Source of the DNA: Bacteroidales bacterium
Lineage (GTDB): Bacteria; Bacteroidota; Bacteroidia; Bacteroidales; UBA12077
Assembly: GCA_030156305.1 (NCBI GenBank)
Contig: JASGMZ010000004.1
Coordinates: 1 to 34,411 of the forward strand
Length of the DNA: 34,411 bases
Reading direction: 5' to 3'
The notes beneath the pieces were generated by a model. The model had not been told where the DNA came from and ran no database searches. It saw only the letters and a list, made by a program, of their open reading frames with translations. The number at the start of each line of letters is the position of its first letter. Position 1 is the stretch's first letter. This document shows, piece by piece, positions 7,950-14,755 of this stretch. Made by a program: the position numbers and the translations under genes.

Positions 7950-8414
7950 ATGAAACCTCTTGACGAAATAGATAAAAAGCTACTAAATATTCTTCAAATG
8001 AATAGTCGAATTACTATTCGTGAATTATCAGAACAGCTTCATTTATCAACTACACCTATTCATGAAAGAATTAAAAAGCTTGAAAAAGAAGGATATATTC
8101 AACAATACATTACTTTAATTGATCCTAAAAAAATAGGGAAGAAGCTTATTGTTTATATTTCTGTTTCTTTAAATATTCATACAAAAGAGGCTATAGAGGA
8201 ATTTGAAAAACATATTTCTACTATGGAGGAAGTAATGGAAGCTTTTTATGTTTCCGGTAGCTCTGATTTTCTGTTAAAAGTTTACTGTAATGATATGGAC
8301 GATTTTCATCATTTTGTAACCAATAAATTTTCTGTTATTAGGAATATTAGCCAGTTTGTTAGTTCTTTTGTAATGTCGGAATCTAAAGTAAAGCGAAATT
8401 TTCACATAAGTTAA
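7950..8414 (+). CDS. Lrp/AsnC family transcriptional regulator
   Basis: This 154-residue protein has the standard two-domain Lrp/AsnC layout. An N-terminal winged helix-turn-helix (residues 3-52; D-E-I-D-K-K-L-L-N-I-L-Q and T-P-I-H-E-R-I-K-K-L-E-K-E-G-Y-I) is followed by a RAM-type ligand-binding domain (about 65-145; strand V-Y-I-S-V-S-L, then E-A-F-Y-V-S-G-S-S-D-F-L-L-K-V). Such proteins bind amino acids and switch amino-acid transport or degradation genes. It is transcribed away from a PLP-enzyme operon, which is the most likely target along with its own promoter. Length is normal for the family. The gene ends at a bidirectional terminator shared with the oxidoreductase gene coming from the other side. 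Confidence 0.92.
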   Translation: MKPLDEIDKKLLNILQMNSRITIRELSEQLHLSTTPIHERIKKLEKEGYIQQYITLIDPKKIGKKLIVYISVSLNIHTKEAIEEFEKHISTMEEVMEAFYVSGSSDFLLKVYCNDMDDFHHFVTNKFSVIRNISQFVSSFVMSESKVKRNFHIS

Positions 8415-8459
8415 TTTTATACGATATCAATATTATTAGTTAACAAGATATTATAATTA

Positions 8460-8500
8460 AAAAACCAGCTGGGTTAAAAATAAACTTCCAACTGGTTTTT
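8460..8500. terminator. Bidirectional intrinsic terminator between convergent genes
   Basis: AAAAACCAGCTGG (8460-8472) pairs with CCAACTGGTTTTT (8488-8500) with one C-A mismatch. The A and T runs on the two sides give a T tract on either strand. It lies between the end of the Lrp-family gene and the end of the aldehyde oxidoreductase gene. Confidence 0.8.
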
Positions 8501-8518
8501 ATAGGTTATTTAAATCTA

Positions 8519-10291
8519 CTAATTTATTTGTTTTTGGGCATAATCCAATCCGGTTTGAATAAATTCCTTGGTAATCTGTCCGGTTGGATCTTCAGTTTCA
8601 TAAATTCGTTCAGGAATAGTTAGTTTGTCGAAGTTAAATCCTTCGCGAATTTTAAATTGATATTTATTAAGATGTATTTGTCGTCCAATTTCGTGCAATT
8701 GATTCTCATCCAGGTTAAAACCTAACAGTTTTAATCCCTGGCTTACTAATTTTAGATTATAAATTCCACGTGCAAAGAAACATACGGCAATACTCGAGAG
8801 GATTTGTCGAATTGCTTCTTCATCTAATAATTTATCTACAACCTTTTCGGGCGCTAAAGTATTATCGAGTAATTCTTTTTGATCTATCGAATAACCAGCA
8901 TTATCTAAGTGGCTATGTCTGGCTCCCAATAAAAAGCCTAAATATCCTGCAGGGCCTGTATGATACCCCGGCATTTCATTTTTTCCAAATTGCATAGCAA
9001 ATTCTTTTCCACCATATTTATTGGCTGCAAAGTCTACTCCTTTTGCACAAGCTTTAAGAAATGCTGTTTTTGGATGGGTAATTTTATCCACTAATTTGAT
9101 GTATGCATCTGCGTCGCCCCATTTAATTTGCAATTCTTCAATATCAGCTCCAGAGATTTTATTGCGTTCAAGCATTTCAGTAATCCATGCAAGGATAACA
9201 CCCATGCTCATAGCATCAACTCCAACTTCTTCTACCTTATCAATTAATTTAAGCATTTGCGTTGGATCATAAATTCCAACCATTGTCCCTAATGAATAAA
9301 TTAATTCAAAGTCGTAACCTACAGGAGTTGTTTTAAAAAAATAGGGGTCATCTTCATAAGGTTCACGCAAGTAGGCTAAATGAATACAAGCAACAGGGCA
9401 GTGTGCACAAGCCACTCTTCTGGCAAGATGATTTTTTGCCATTTCTTCACCTGTTAAGGGTTCTATAGATTCACTGGTACTTTTTTGCAGGTTTTTAATG
9501 GGTAAAGCTTTGAGTGTATTTAATGTTTTAATATTAACAGGCGTTCCAATATCGTGATATTTTTTCATTACCGGTGAGTCCGTAGCAATGTTGTAAATAT
9601 CATTGTATAATTTTCTATATTCTTTTTTATTGGTTACCTCAATCATCCGTTTACCTGAAACAATAAGCCCCTTTAATTTTTTACTTCCAAAAACAGCTCC
9701 TAAGCCTAATCTGCCAAAATGACGATAGGTTTCCGTAATAACATTAGAATAGGTTACAAGATTTTCTCCTGCCTGGCCAATACGGAATATGGCCCGGAGT
9801 CCTTCGCCTTTTTCGTTCTGTCTGATAACACGCGCTGGAATAGATCCATCTTTCATTCCCCATAAGGTTTCCGCATTTTTGAAAAATACTTTTCCATCAT
9901 GTATCGAAAGATAAACAGGTATTTCACTGGCTCCTTTGATAACAATAGCACCATAACCAGCCATACGGATAGCAATAGCGCTTCTTCCTCCTGCATGACT
10001 TTCGCCAAGATCACCGGTGTGAGGGGATTTAAACATAGCACAGGTTTTTGATGCTAAAGGAAATACACCGGTTAAAGGGCCTACTGCAAATATTATTGGA
10101 CTTTCCGGAGAGAATGGGTCAATTCCTTCAGGACATTCTTCCATTAATAGCTGAGTAGCTACACCTGTACCTCCCAAATATTTTTCAAAAAGTTCTTTTC
10201 GGCCTTTGACCCAAAATTTCTTTTTTGTCAGATCTATATATAATACTCTTGATAAAGTGTCATTTTCATTCATAGCTAACTTCCTTTTCAT
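8519..10291 (-). CDS. Aldehyde:ferredoxin oxidoreductase family protein (tungsten/molybdenum bis-pterin enzyme)
   Basis: The 590-residue length is normal for the AOR family. The N-terminal pterin-binding domain shows L-Y-I-D-L-T-K-K-K-F, Y-L-G-G-T-G-V-A, I-F-A-V-G-P-L-T-G and G-E-S-H-A-G-G-R-S. The [4Fe-4S] ligands are C-A-H-C-P-V-A-C near residues 295-302, with the fourth cysteine probably in S-I-A-V-C-F-F-A-R-G. Family members oxidise aldehydes or related carbonyls to acids in the cytoplasm, using tungsten or molybdenum and ferredoxin as electron acceptor; the substrate here is unknown. The upstream polyferredoxin gene overlaps it by 26 bases and is the probable electron partner. The first ATG is used here. 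A second ATG at codon 7 (10273) would shorten the overlap to 8 bases and is equally plausible. Confidence 0.9.
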   Translation of the reverse strand: MKRKLAMNENDTLSRVLYIDLTKKKFWVKGRKELFEKYLGGTGVATQLLMEECPEGIDPFSPESPIIFAVGPLTGVFPLASKTCAMFKSPHTGDLGESHAGGRSAIAIRMAGYGAIVIKGASEIPVYLSIHDGKVFFKNAETLWGMKDGSIPARVIRQNEKGEGLRAIFRIGQAGENLVTYSNVITETYRHFGRLGLGAVFGSKKLKGLIVSGKRMIEVTNKKEYRKLYNDIYNIATDSPVMKKYHDIGTPVNIKTLNTLKALPIKNLQKSTSESIEPLTGEEMAKNHLARRVACAHCPVACIHLAYLREPYEDDPYFFKTTPVGYDFELIYSLGTMVGIYDPTQMLKLIDKVEEVGVDAMSMGVILAWITEMLERNKISGADIEELQIKWGDADAYIKLVDKITHPKTAFLKACAKGVDFAANKYGGKEFAMQFGKNEMPGYHTGPAGYLGFLLGARHSHLDNAGYSIDQKELLDNTLAPEKVVDKLLDEEAIRQILSSIAVCFFARGIYNLKLVSQGLKLLGFNLDENQLHEIGRQIHLNKYQFKIREGFNFDKLTIPERIYETEDPTGQITKEFIQTGLDYAQKQIN

Positions 10292-10682
10292 CTTTGATTA
10301 ATTCTAAAACATCGTATGGGCAATATTCTGCACAAATTCCACATTGTACACAAATTACAGGTTTATTTTGCTCTTCATTCCAAAATACAGCATCAATAAT
10401 GCAAGCTTCTTTACAGAATCCACATCCGATACATTTGGAAGCTTTTAAACGTACTCCGCCATTTTTTTGAGGCACTAATGCCCCGGTAGGGCAAACATTG
10501 GCACAAGGAGGATTTTTGCATGAACGACAAACAATGACGGTATACCCTCTGGATATTCCTCCAGTGGATCGAACACCAATACAGGTGTTTGATAATCCGG
10601 CGTTACCGCTACGCCTCGAACATGCAAACATACAACTCTGACAGCCAACACATCGCATTGCATCTTTTACGGATAGTTTCAT
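10266..10682 (-). CDS. Polyferredoxin / 4Fe-4S dicluster-type electron-transfer protein
   Basis: This 138-residue iron-sulfur protein has four cysteine groups: C-V-G-C-Q-S-C-M-F-A-C near residues 12-21, C-R-S-C-K-N-P-P-C-A-N-V-C-P, C-I-G-C-G-F-C-K-E-A-C and C-V-Q-C-G-I-C-A-E-Y-C-P. Together they could hold up to four [4Fe-4S] clusters, in the HycB/DmsB-like arrangement. There is no signal peptide or membrane segment, so it should act in the cytoplasm. The 26-base overlap with the aldehyde oxidoreductase gene implies coupled translation and a role as its electron-transfer subunit. Similar AOR/ferredoxin pairs are known in anaerobes. The final electron acceptor is not visible here. Confidence 0.9.
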   Translation of the reverse strand: MKLSVKDAMRCVGCQSCMFACSRRSGNAGLSNTCIGVRSTGGISRGYTVIVCRSCKNPPCANVCPTGALVPQKNGGVRLKASKCIGCGFCKEACIIDAVFWNEEQNKPVICVQCGICAEYCPYDVLELIKDEKEVSYE

Positions 10683-11023
10683 AACTTTATCATTTTATTT
10701 TTAATAGATATGCTAAATAATAAATTTATTTCTAATAAATACTAAAAAAAATCAAGGATTTAACAAGATAATAAAATGCTGATTCAGTTTTTTTTTATCT
10801 GATTTTCTGTTTTTATTTATTTAAAACGTTTGCGAAATATTTTTGAAAAGTTATTTTTATAAATGCCATAAGTTGTATTTTAAATATAATTGTTTTAAAA
10901 ATCAAGTAATTTATCGATTTATTTAGGATATCTATGAACTTTTATTATTCATAATTAAAAGTTTTAACTTGATAATTTTAATATATATACCATATTTCTT
11001 ACTTTTATCTAAAATGAAAAATC
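10683..11023. other. AT-rich divergent intergenic region
   Basis: This 341-base stretch separates the ferredoxin gene (minus) from the GPP34 gene (plus). It is very AT-rich and has no convincing reading frame or RNA gene. A TATTTTTG word at 10838-10845 fits the -7 box on the plus strand but has no -33 partner and lies 180 bases from the nearest start, so it is weak. Nothing else is recognisable. Confidence 0.5.
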
Positions 11024-11704
11024 ATGCAACTCAACCTGATTGAAAAATTTATAATAATAGCCCTGAATGCTAAAAAAGGAAAATTTGTAATTGATAGTTT
11101 ATCCCTACATTACGGTATTGCCGGAGCCATATTGCTGGAACTATCGGAAATGAATAAAATTGAAATCGAAAAAAAACGATTAATACTTATAGATGATAAA
11201 TTTACTAATGATGAAGTTATTAATGCGTCCTTAAAAATTATAAAAAAATCAACAAAAAAACGAACGGCTAAATATTGGGTAAATAAAATTGGGAATAGTG
11301 CTTCAAGGTATAAGAAGCAGATATTAAAAGATTTGTCTGAGAAAAATGTATTAAATATTCATCAAAAATCGTATTTTTTTGGCCTTTTTAACTTTTATTC
11401 TTACCCCCTTATTGATCGTAAATATAAAGATGAAATAGTTGATCATCTTCTCGAAATTGTTCTTGATAATAAAAAAACAGATTTAGAAAGTTTGTTATTG
11501 CTGAGCTTATTAAATAGCAGTAAATTAAGCCGTACCCTTTTTGCCAATAAAAAAGATTATAGAGTAGCTAATAAACGCATTAAAGAACTTACCAAGGATA
11601 TTGTAATTAGCGATGCTGTTCAAAAAACATTAAAAGAAATACAAACGGCAGTTTTGGTTGCCACAACGTCGGCTTTTTTAGCCGCTACATCGTCTTCAAC
11701 ATAG
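11024..11704 (+). CDS. GPP34 (GOLPH3-like) family protein
   Basis: This 226-residue, mostly helical protein has the N-terminal pattern of the GPP34 family: a leading L-I-E-K-F-I-I-I-A-L-N-A-K-K-G-K helix, then the diagnostic Y-G-I-A-G-A-I-L-L-E-L segment with a following basic stretch, and a late L-L-L-L-S-L-L-N-S-S-K-L-S-R-T-L-F. The eukaryotic relative GOLPH3/Vps74 binds phosphatidylinositol-4-phosphate on Golgi membranes. Bacterial homologues exist but have no settled function. The very C-terminus is unusual: an Ala/Ser/Thr-rich hydrophobic tail of about 20 residues that could touch a membrane. The last 20 bases overlap the end of the convergent MFS gene, so no terminator separates the two. 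Confidence 0.82.
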   Translation: MQLNLIEKFIIIALNAKKGKFVIDSLSLHYGIAGAILLELSEMNKIEIEKKRLILIDDKFTNDEVINASLKIIKKSTKKRTAKYWVNKIGNSASRYKKQILKDLSEKNVLNIHQKSYFFGLFNFYSYPLIDRKYKDEIVDHLLEIVLDNKKTDLESLLLLSLLNSSKLSRTLFANKKDYRVANKRIKELTKDIVISDAVQKTLKEIQTAVLVATTSAFLAATSSST

Positions 11705-12872
11705 CTCTGTTTTTTAAATAGATTACTAAGGTTAATGCTGCCACTATAAAAAAGATTATTCCTGATAACAATAATGCGGCTTGTAAACTGAAAGTATCGG
11801 TATACCATCCAACGAATGGGCCAATTATGGCAAAGAATATTCGGATGACGAAGTTTCTTACCGATAATACGGTAGCCCGTATATTTGAATCGCATAATTT
11901 GTTGATATAGTCTTTTAATACTGGTGTAGCTACTCCACGAACAAAGTAAAAAATAAATAAAATACCTATGCCCCATAGTGCTTGAATTCTGCTAATAGCA
12001 ATATATCCTGCAGGGATTAATATCGTAATCCATAGCAACGTTTTGGTTTGTTTTAATTTGAATTCAATTTTATGTGCAAATATTGCACTAACTCCAACAA
12101 TGAGGTTTAACATAGTCCAGAATATTCCGAAGAGTGTTACGGGCAGGGCAATCATTTCAAAATAAGGTTGAACAAACCAGGCCATGGTTAAGGTAGCAGC
12201 TCCTATGACTGAAGAATAAATGATATTCCACTTTAGCTCTTTATGATCGTAAAGTGCATATTTAACAATTTTTAGAATATCATTTATTTTGAGCTTAATA
12301 ACTTCTCTTTGTTTTTTGGGTTCTATAAGAAGTATAGCTGCCGGTACACCTATGAATGATACGAGAGTTTGTGCATAATAGGGGTATCGTAAACTAACTC
12401 CTGCCAATAACCCACCCAAGACTCCGGCAATGGCTTCGGCAAAGTTTCCAATAGAAACCATTCGGCCTTCAAATTTAATATATTGCTCCTTTTTCCCAGA
12501 CTCCTGGAGGGTATCGTAAAGCATAGCCGAATCGGCTCCGGAAATTAAACTTTGTCCGATGCCTAATATAATTTCTGCAACTAAAAACCCTGCAAAACCA
12601 TAAGAAAAACTGTAAGTTAAAAATCCAAAAAAACCCATTATGGTTCCAATAACTAGCGTTGATTTTCGGCCTAATGCATCAGCAAAATAGCCTGAAGGGA
12701 TTTCTAAAATAACAATTGTCACGGAGTAAATGGCTTGTAACAGAAAAACATGCCGCATGGCCAATCCATTATCTTCATAAAAAAGAACAACAATGGGCAT
12801 AAATAGCATAAACCATTTGGCAATTTTAATTATATATAATTTTAAAATATTGCTATTTAGACTATGCTGCAT
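11685..12872 (-). CDS. MFS transporter
   Basis: This 395-residue protein has about 12 predicted membrane helices. The loop after helix 2 carries G-Y-F-A-D-A-L-G-R-K-S, the major facilitator motif G-x-x-x-D-x-x-G-R-K. There is a charged central loop around residues 185-200 (E-P-K-K-Q-R-E) and a second six-helix half. The pattern is that of the drug/metabolite exporter-like MFS proteins common in Bacteroidetes, but no substrate can be assigned. The gene is convergent with and overlaps the GPP34 gene by 20 bases. The upstream 188 bases are AT-rich and shared with the divergent LeuD-like gene. Confidence 0.9.
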   Translation of the reverse strand: MQHSLNSNILKLYIIKIAKWFMLFMPIVVLFYEDNGLAMRHVFLLQAIYSVTIVILEIPSGYFADALGRKSTLVIGTIMGFFGFLTYSFSYGFAGFLVAEIILGIGQSLISGADSAMLYDTLQESGKKEQYIKFEGRMVSIGNFAEAIAGVLGGLLAGVSLRYPYYAQTLVSFIGVPAAILLIEPKKQREVIKLKINDILKIVKYALYDHKELKWNIIYSSVIGAATLTMAWFVQPYFEMIALPVTLFGIFWTMLNLIVGVSAIFAHKIEFKLKQTKTLLWITILIPAGYIAISRIQALWGIGILFIFYFVRGVATPVLKDYINKLCDSNIRATVLSVRNFVIRIFFAIIGPFVGWYTDTFSLQAALLLSGIIFFIVAALTLVIYLKNRAMLKTM

Positions 12873-13000
12873 GAGGATGTATTTTTAAAAATACAAAAAT
12901 AACGGCATATTATTGATTTTAAAATTTATTACATGTTTTATTTGCTATATGCTTGCGGTTTTATTATGTCGAATTTTATAAAATCAATAACGATAAAATA

Positions 13001-13030
13001 TTTAACAATATGGTATTTATGTTAACTTTG
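13001..13030 (+). promoter_or_regulatory. Candidate promoter of the LeuD-like gene
   Basis: TAACTTTG at 13023-13030 is a perfect TAnnTTTG -7 box. TTTA at 13001-13004, 18 bases upstream, is a one-mismatch -33 box. The ATG follows 30 bases after the -7 box. Confidence 0.45.
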
Positions 13031-13060
13031 TTACAGAGTTGATAAATACTTTAATGTAAA

Positions 13061-13567
13061 ATGGGAAACAATCTATTTGATAAGCCTAAAATTATTGAAG
13101 GACGTGCCTGGCTCATTTATAAAGATCATATTGATACAAGAAAGATTTTTCCGAATAAATATCTTTCCAAAAATGATTTTAATGAGTTGGGAAAGTATAC
13201 TTTTAAAGGATTTAAAAATTATGAAAATTTAGCACAACAATCAGTTCCCGGAGATATTTTAATTACCGGAAAAAAATTTGGGTGTGGAGCTTTTCATCAG
13301 CAAGCAATTGATTGTTTTATATCTATGGGTATTCAGGCAATACTTGCAGAGTCTTTTTGTGAAACCTACCAAAAAGAAGCAATAAATATAGGTTATCCTG
13401 TACTTACCTATGAAAATTTAGATAATATTAATTTGGAACGATGGGATAGAATACGTGTAAATTTTGTGAAAGGGCTTATTACTAATTTAAGAAATAATAG
13501 ATCAACCCAAATAAATTCTTTTTCAGAAAAGCAAATGAAGATATATTTAAAGCAAGCAGATATTTAA
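13061..13567 (+). CDS. Stand-alone LeuD/aconitase swivel-domain protein with altered active-site motif
   Basis: This 168-residue protein has the fold signature of the small subunit of 3-isopropylmalate dehydratase/homoaconitase. G-D-I-L-I-T-G-K-K-F-G-C-G is followed by an A-I-L-A-E-S-F-C motif and a late A-I-N-I-G-Y-P-V-L motif. Family members supply the swivel domain that binds substrate over the [4Fe-4S] cluster held by the large subunit. Here the usual G-S-S-R-E-H or G-S-S-R-Q-Q signature reads G-A-F-H-Q-Q (residues 76-81), so the catalytic serine and substrate-binding arginine are replaced. No large subunit gene is next to it and no other leucine genes are visible. I consider it a diverged paralogue of unknown activity rather than a genuine LeuD. 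Confidence 0.78.
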   Translation: MGNNLFDKPKIIEGRAWLIYKDHIDTRKIFPNKYLSKNDFNELGKYTFKGFKNYENLAQQSVPGDILITGKKFGCGAFHQQAIDCFISMGIQAILAESFCETYQKEAINIGYPVLTYENLDNINLERWDRIRVNFVKGLITNLRNNRSTQINSFSEKQMKIYLKQADI

Positions 13568-13599
13568 AATAATTTTTTTGAAAGTTTTTACAAATTAAA

Positions 13600-13624
13600 A
13601 AAGCCACATTTTTAAAGTGGCTTT
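13600..13624 (-). terminator. Intrinsic terminator after tRNA-Arg (possibly bidirectional)
   Basis: AAAGCCAC (13600-13607) pairs perfectly with GTGGCTTT (13617-13624) around a nine-base loop. On the minus strand the stem ends in a run of six T, directly after the tRNA 3' end, so it fits tRNA termination best. It could also end the LeuD-like transcript on the plus strand, though only three T follow there. Confidence 0.75.
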
Positions 13625-13626
13625 CG

Positions 13627-13700
13627 TGATCCCGGCAGGATTCGAACCTGCGACCCACAGCTTAGAAGGCTGTTGCTCTATCCAACTGAGCTACGAGACC
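13627..13700 (-). tRNA. tRNA-Arg (anticodon TCT)
   Basis: Read on the minus strand, a 74-base cloverleaf is visible. The acceptor stem GGTCTCG pairs with CGGGATC (two wobble pairs), with discriminator A. A D-arm contains AGCTCAGTTGGATAGAGC, the anticodon stem ACAGC/GCTGT closes the loop CTTCTAA, and the T-arm has GGTTCGAATCC. The anticodon TCT reads AGA/AGG. The CCA end is not encoded, as is usual in Bacteroidetes. A terminator follows and a promoter candidate precedes it. Confidence 0.96.
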
Positions 13701-13743
13701 ATGCAAATATTTAAGGACTTTTCTTGTTATTCGAAAAGCGTTG

Positions 13744-13773
13744 CAAAAATATAAAAATATCTTTAACCTCAAA
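13744..13773 (-). promoter_or_regulatory. Candidate promoter of tRNA-Arg
   Basis: On the minus strand TTTG (13773-13770) and TATTTTTG (13751-13744) are separated by 18 bases, matching the -33/-7 consensus, and lie about 43 bases before the mature tRNA 5' end. The rest of 13774-13961 shows only AT-rich sequence with a long T run near 13847. Confidence 0.5.
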
Positions 13774-13961
13774 AATAAAAAGTCTATAAATTGTATATTA
13801 CACTGGATGAAGAGTTTAAGATTATTATCAGTACTCATGGATTTTTTTTTTTTGAATATCTAACTATCTATTATTTCAATTCAGGGTATAAAGTTGAAAA
13901 AATCAATAAATTTTGATAACTTGTTACAATTAAATTAATTGTTAATTACAAATTTTTTATT

Positions 13962-14657
13962 ATGGCTAATATATTACTTAAATATCTGGAAGAAAGACAT
14001 AAAAAAGCTACTCAGAAAGTTGAAGAACCTAAAAAGGTTGGTCCGGTAATTACTATTTCAAGATCTTTTGGTTGTTCTGCAAACTTATGTGCTACTGAGC
14101 TTGCAAATATTTTAACCCAAATGGAAGGGAATCCTAATAATCCCTGGAAAGTAATTAGCAAAGAAATTCTTGAGGAGTCGGCTAAAGAGCTGGGCATCGA
14201 TTCAGAAAAAATTGAATATATTTTTCAGTTTGAAAGACGGAGTGCAATAGATGAAATTTTAGAAGCTTTATCGAGCAAATACTACAAAAGTGAACGAAAA
14301 ATAAAAAATACTATTAGAGAAGTGATTCATTCATTTGGCGAACAGGGACGTGTAATTATTGTTGGGAGGGCAGGATCTAGTATTTTATATGATATTAAAA
14401 ATGCATTACATGTTAGATTAATTGCTCCTTTAGATTATCGAATTGAAGGCGTAAGCCAAAGGCATAAAATTTCACATAAAGAAGCCAAAAAGCTTACCAT
14501 TGATATGGATAAAAAAAGAGCCATGTTAAGAAAAGATTTTGCAGGGAAAAGAACTTCTGATTTAGATTATGATTTGATATTTAATTGTAAAACAGTTAGT
14601 TCTGAAGAAATTGTACAACTGATTGTTAAAGCTGCAGAAATGCGGAAAATGGTTTAA
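13962..14657 (+). CDS. Cytidylate-kinase-like family protein
   Basis: This 231-residue protein matches the 'cytidylate kinase-like' P-loop family. The conserved N-terminal segment is V-I-T-I-S-R-S-F-G-C-S-A (residues 29-40), a degenerate phosphate-binding loop. Then come W-K-V-I-S-K-E-I-L-E-E, a central G-R-V-I-I-V-G-R-A-G-S, and the C-terminal H-V-R-L-I-A-P-L-D-Y-R-I with R-K-D-F-A-G and D-Y-D-L-I-F-N. A short basic helix precedes the domain. Family members are thought to phosphorylate nucleotides or other small molecules, but their substrates are mostly undefined. It stands alone between a tRNA gene and a protease gene and ends at a strong bidirectional terminator. Confidence 0.85.
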   Translation: MANILLKYLEERHKKATQKVEEPKKVGPVITISRSFGCSANLCATELANILTQMEGNPNNPWKVISKEILEESAKELGIDSEKIEYIFQFERRSAIDEILEALSSKYYKSERKIKNTIREVIHSFGEQGRVIIVGRAGSSILYDIKNALHVRLIAPLDYRIEGVSQRHKISHKEAKKLTIDMDKKRAMLRKDFAGKRTSDLDYDLIFNCKTVSSEEIVQLIVKAAEMRKMV

Positions 14658-14708
14658 TTTTTTCAGCTATAAAAGTAAGAGAAATAATATAATTCAAGAA
14701 TTTATAAA

Positions 14709-14740
14709 AAAGAAAGCCACCGCGAGGTGGCTTTCTTTTT
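14709..14740. terminator. Strong bidirectional intrinsic terminator
   Basis: A 13-bp perfect stem, AAAGAAAGCCACC (14709-14721) with GGTGGCTTTCTTT (14726-14738), encloses the tetraloop GCGA. T runs follow on both strands. It separates the convergent kinase-like and M4 peptidase genes. Confidence 0.92.
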
Positions 14741-14755
14741 TTGGTAATTATTCGA

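Noticed and set aside
13061..13567. Genuine leuD
   Set aside because: The catalytic serine and arginine motif is replaced and no leuC, leuA or leuB is nearby.
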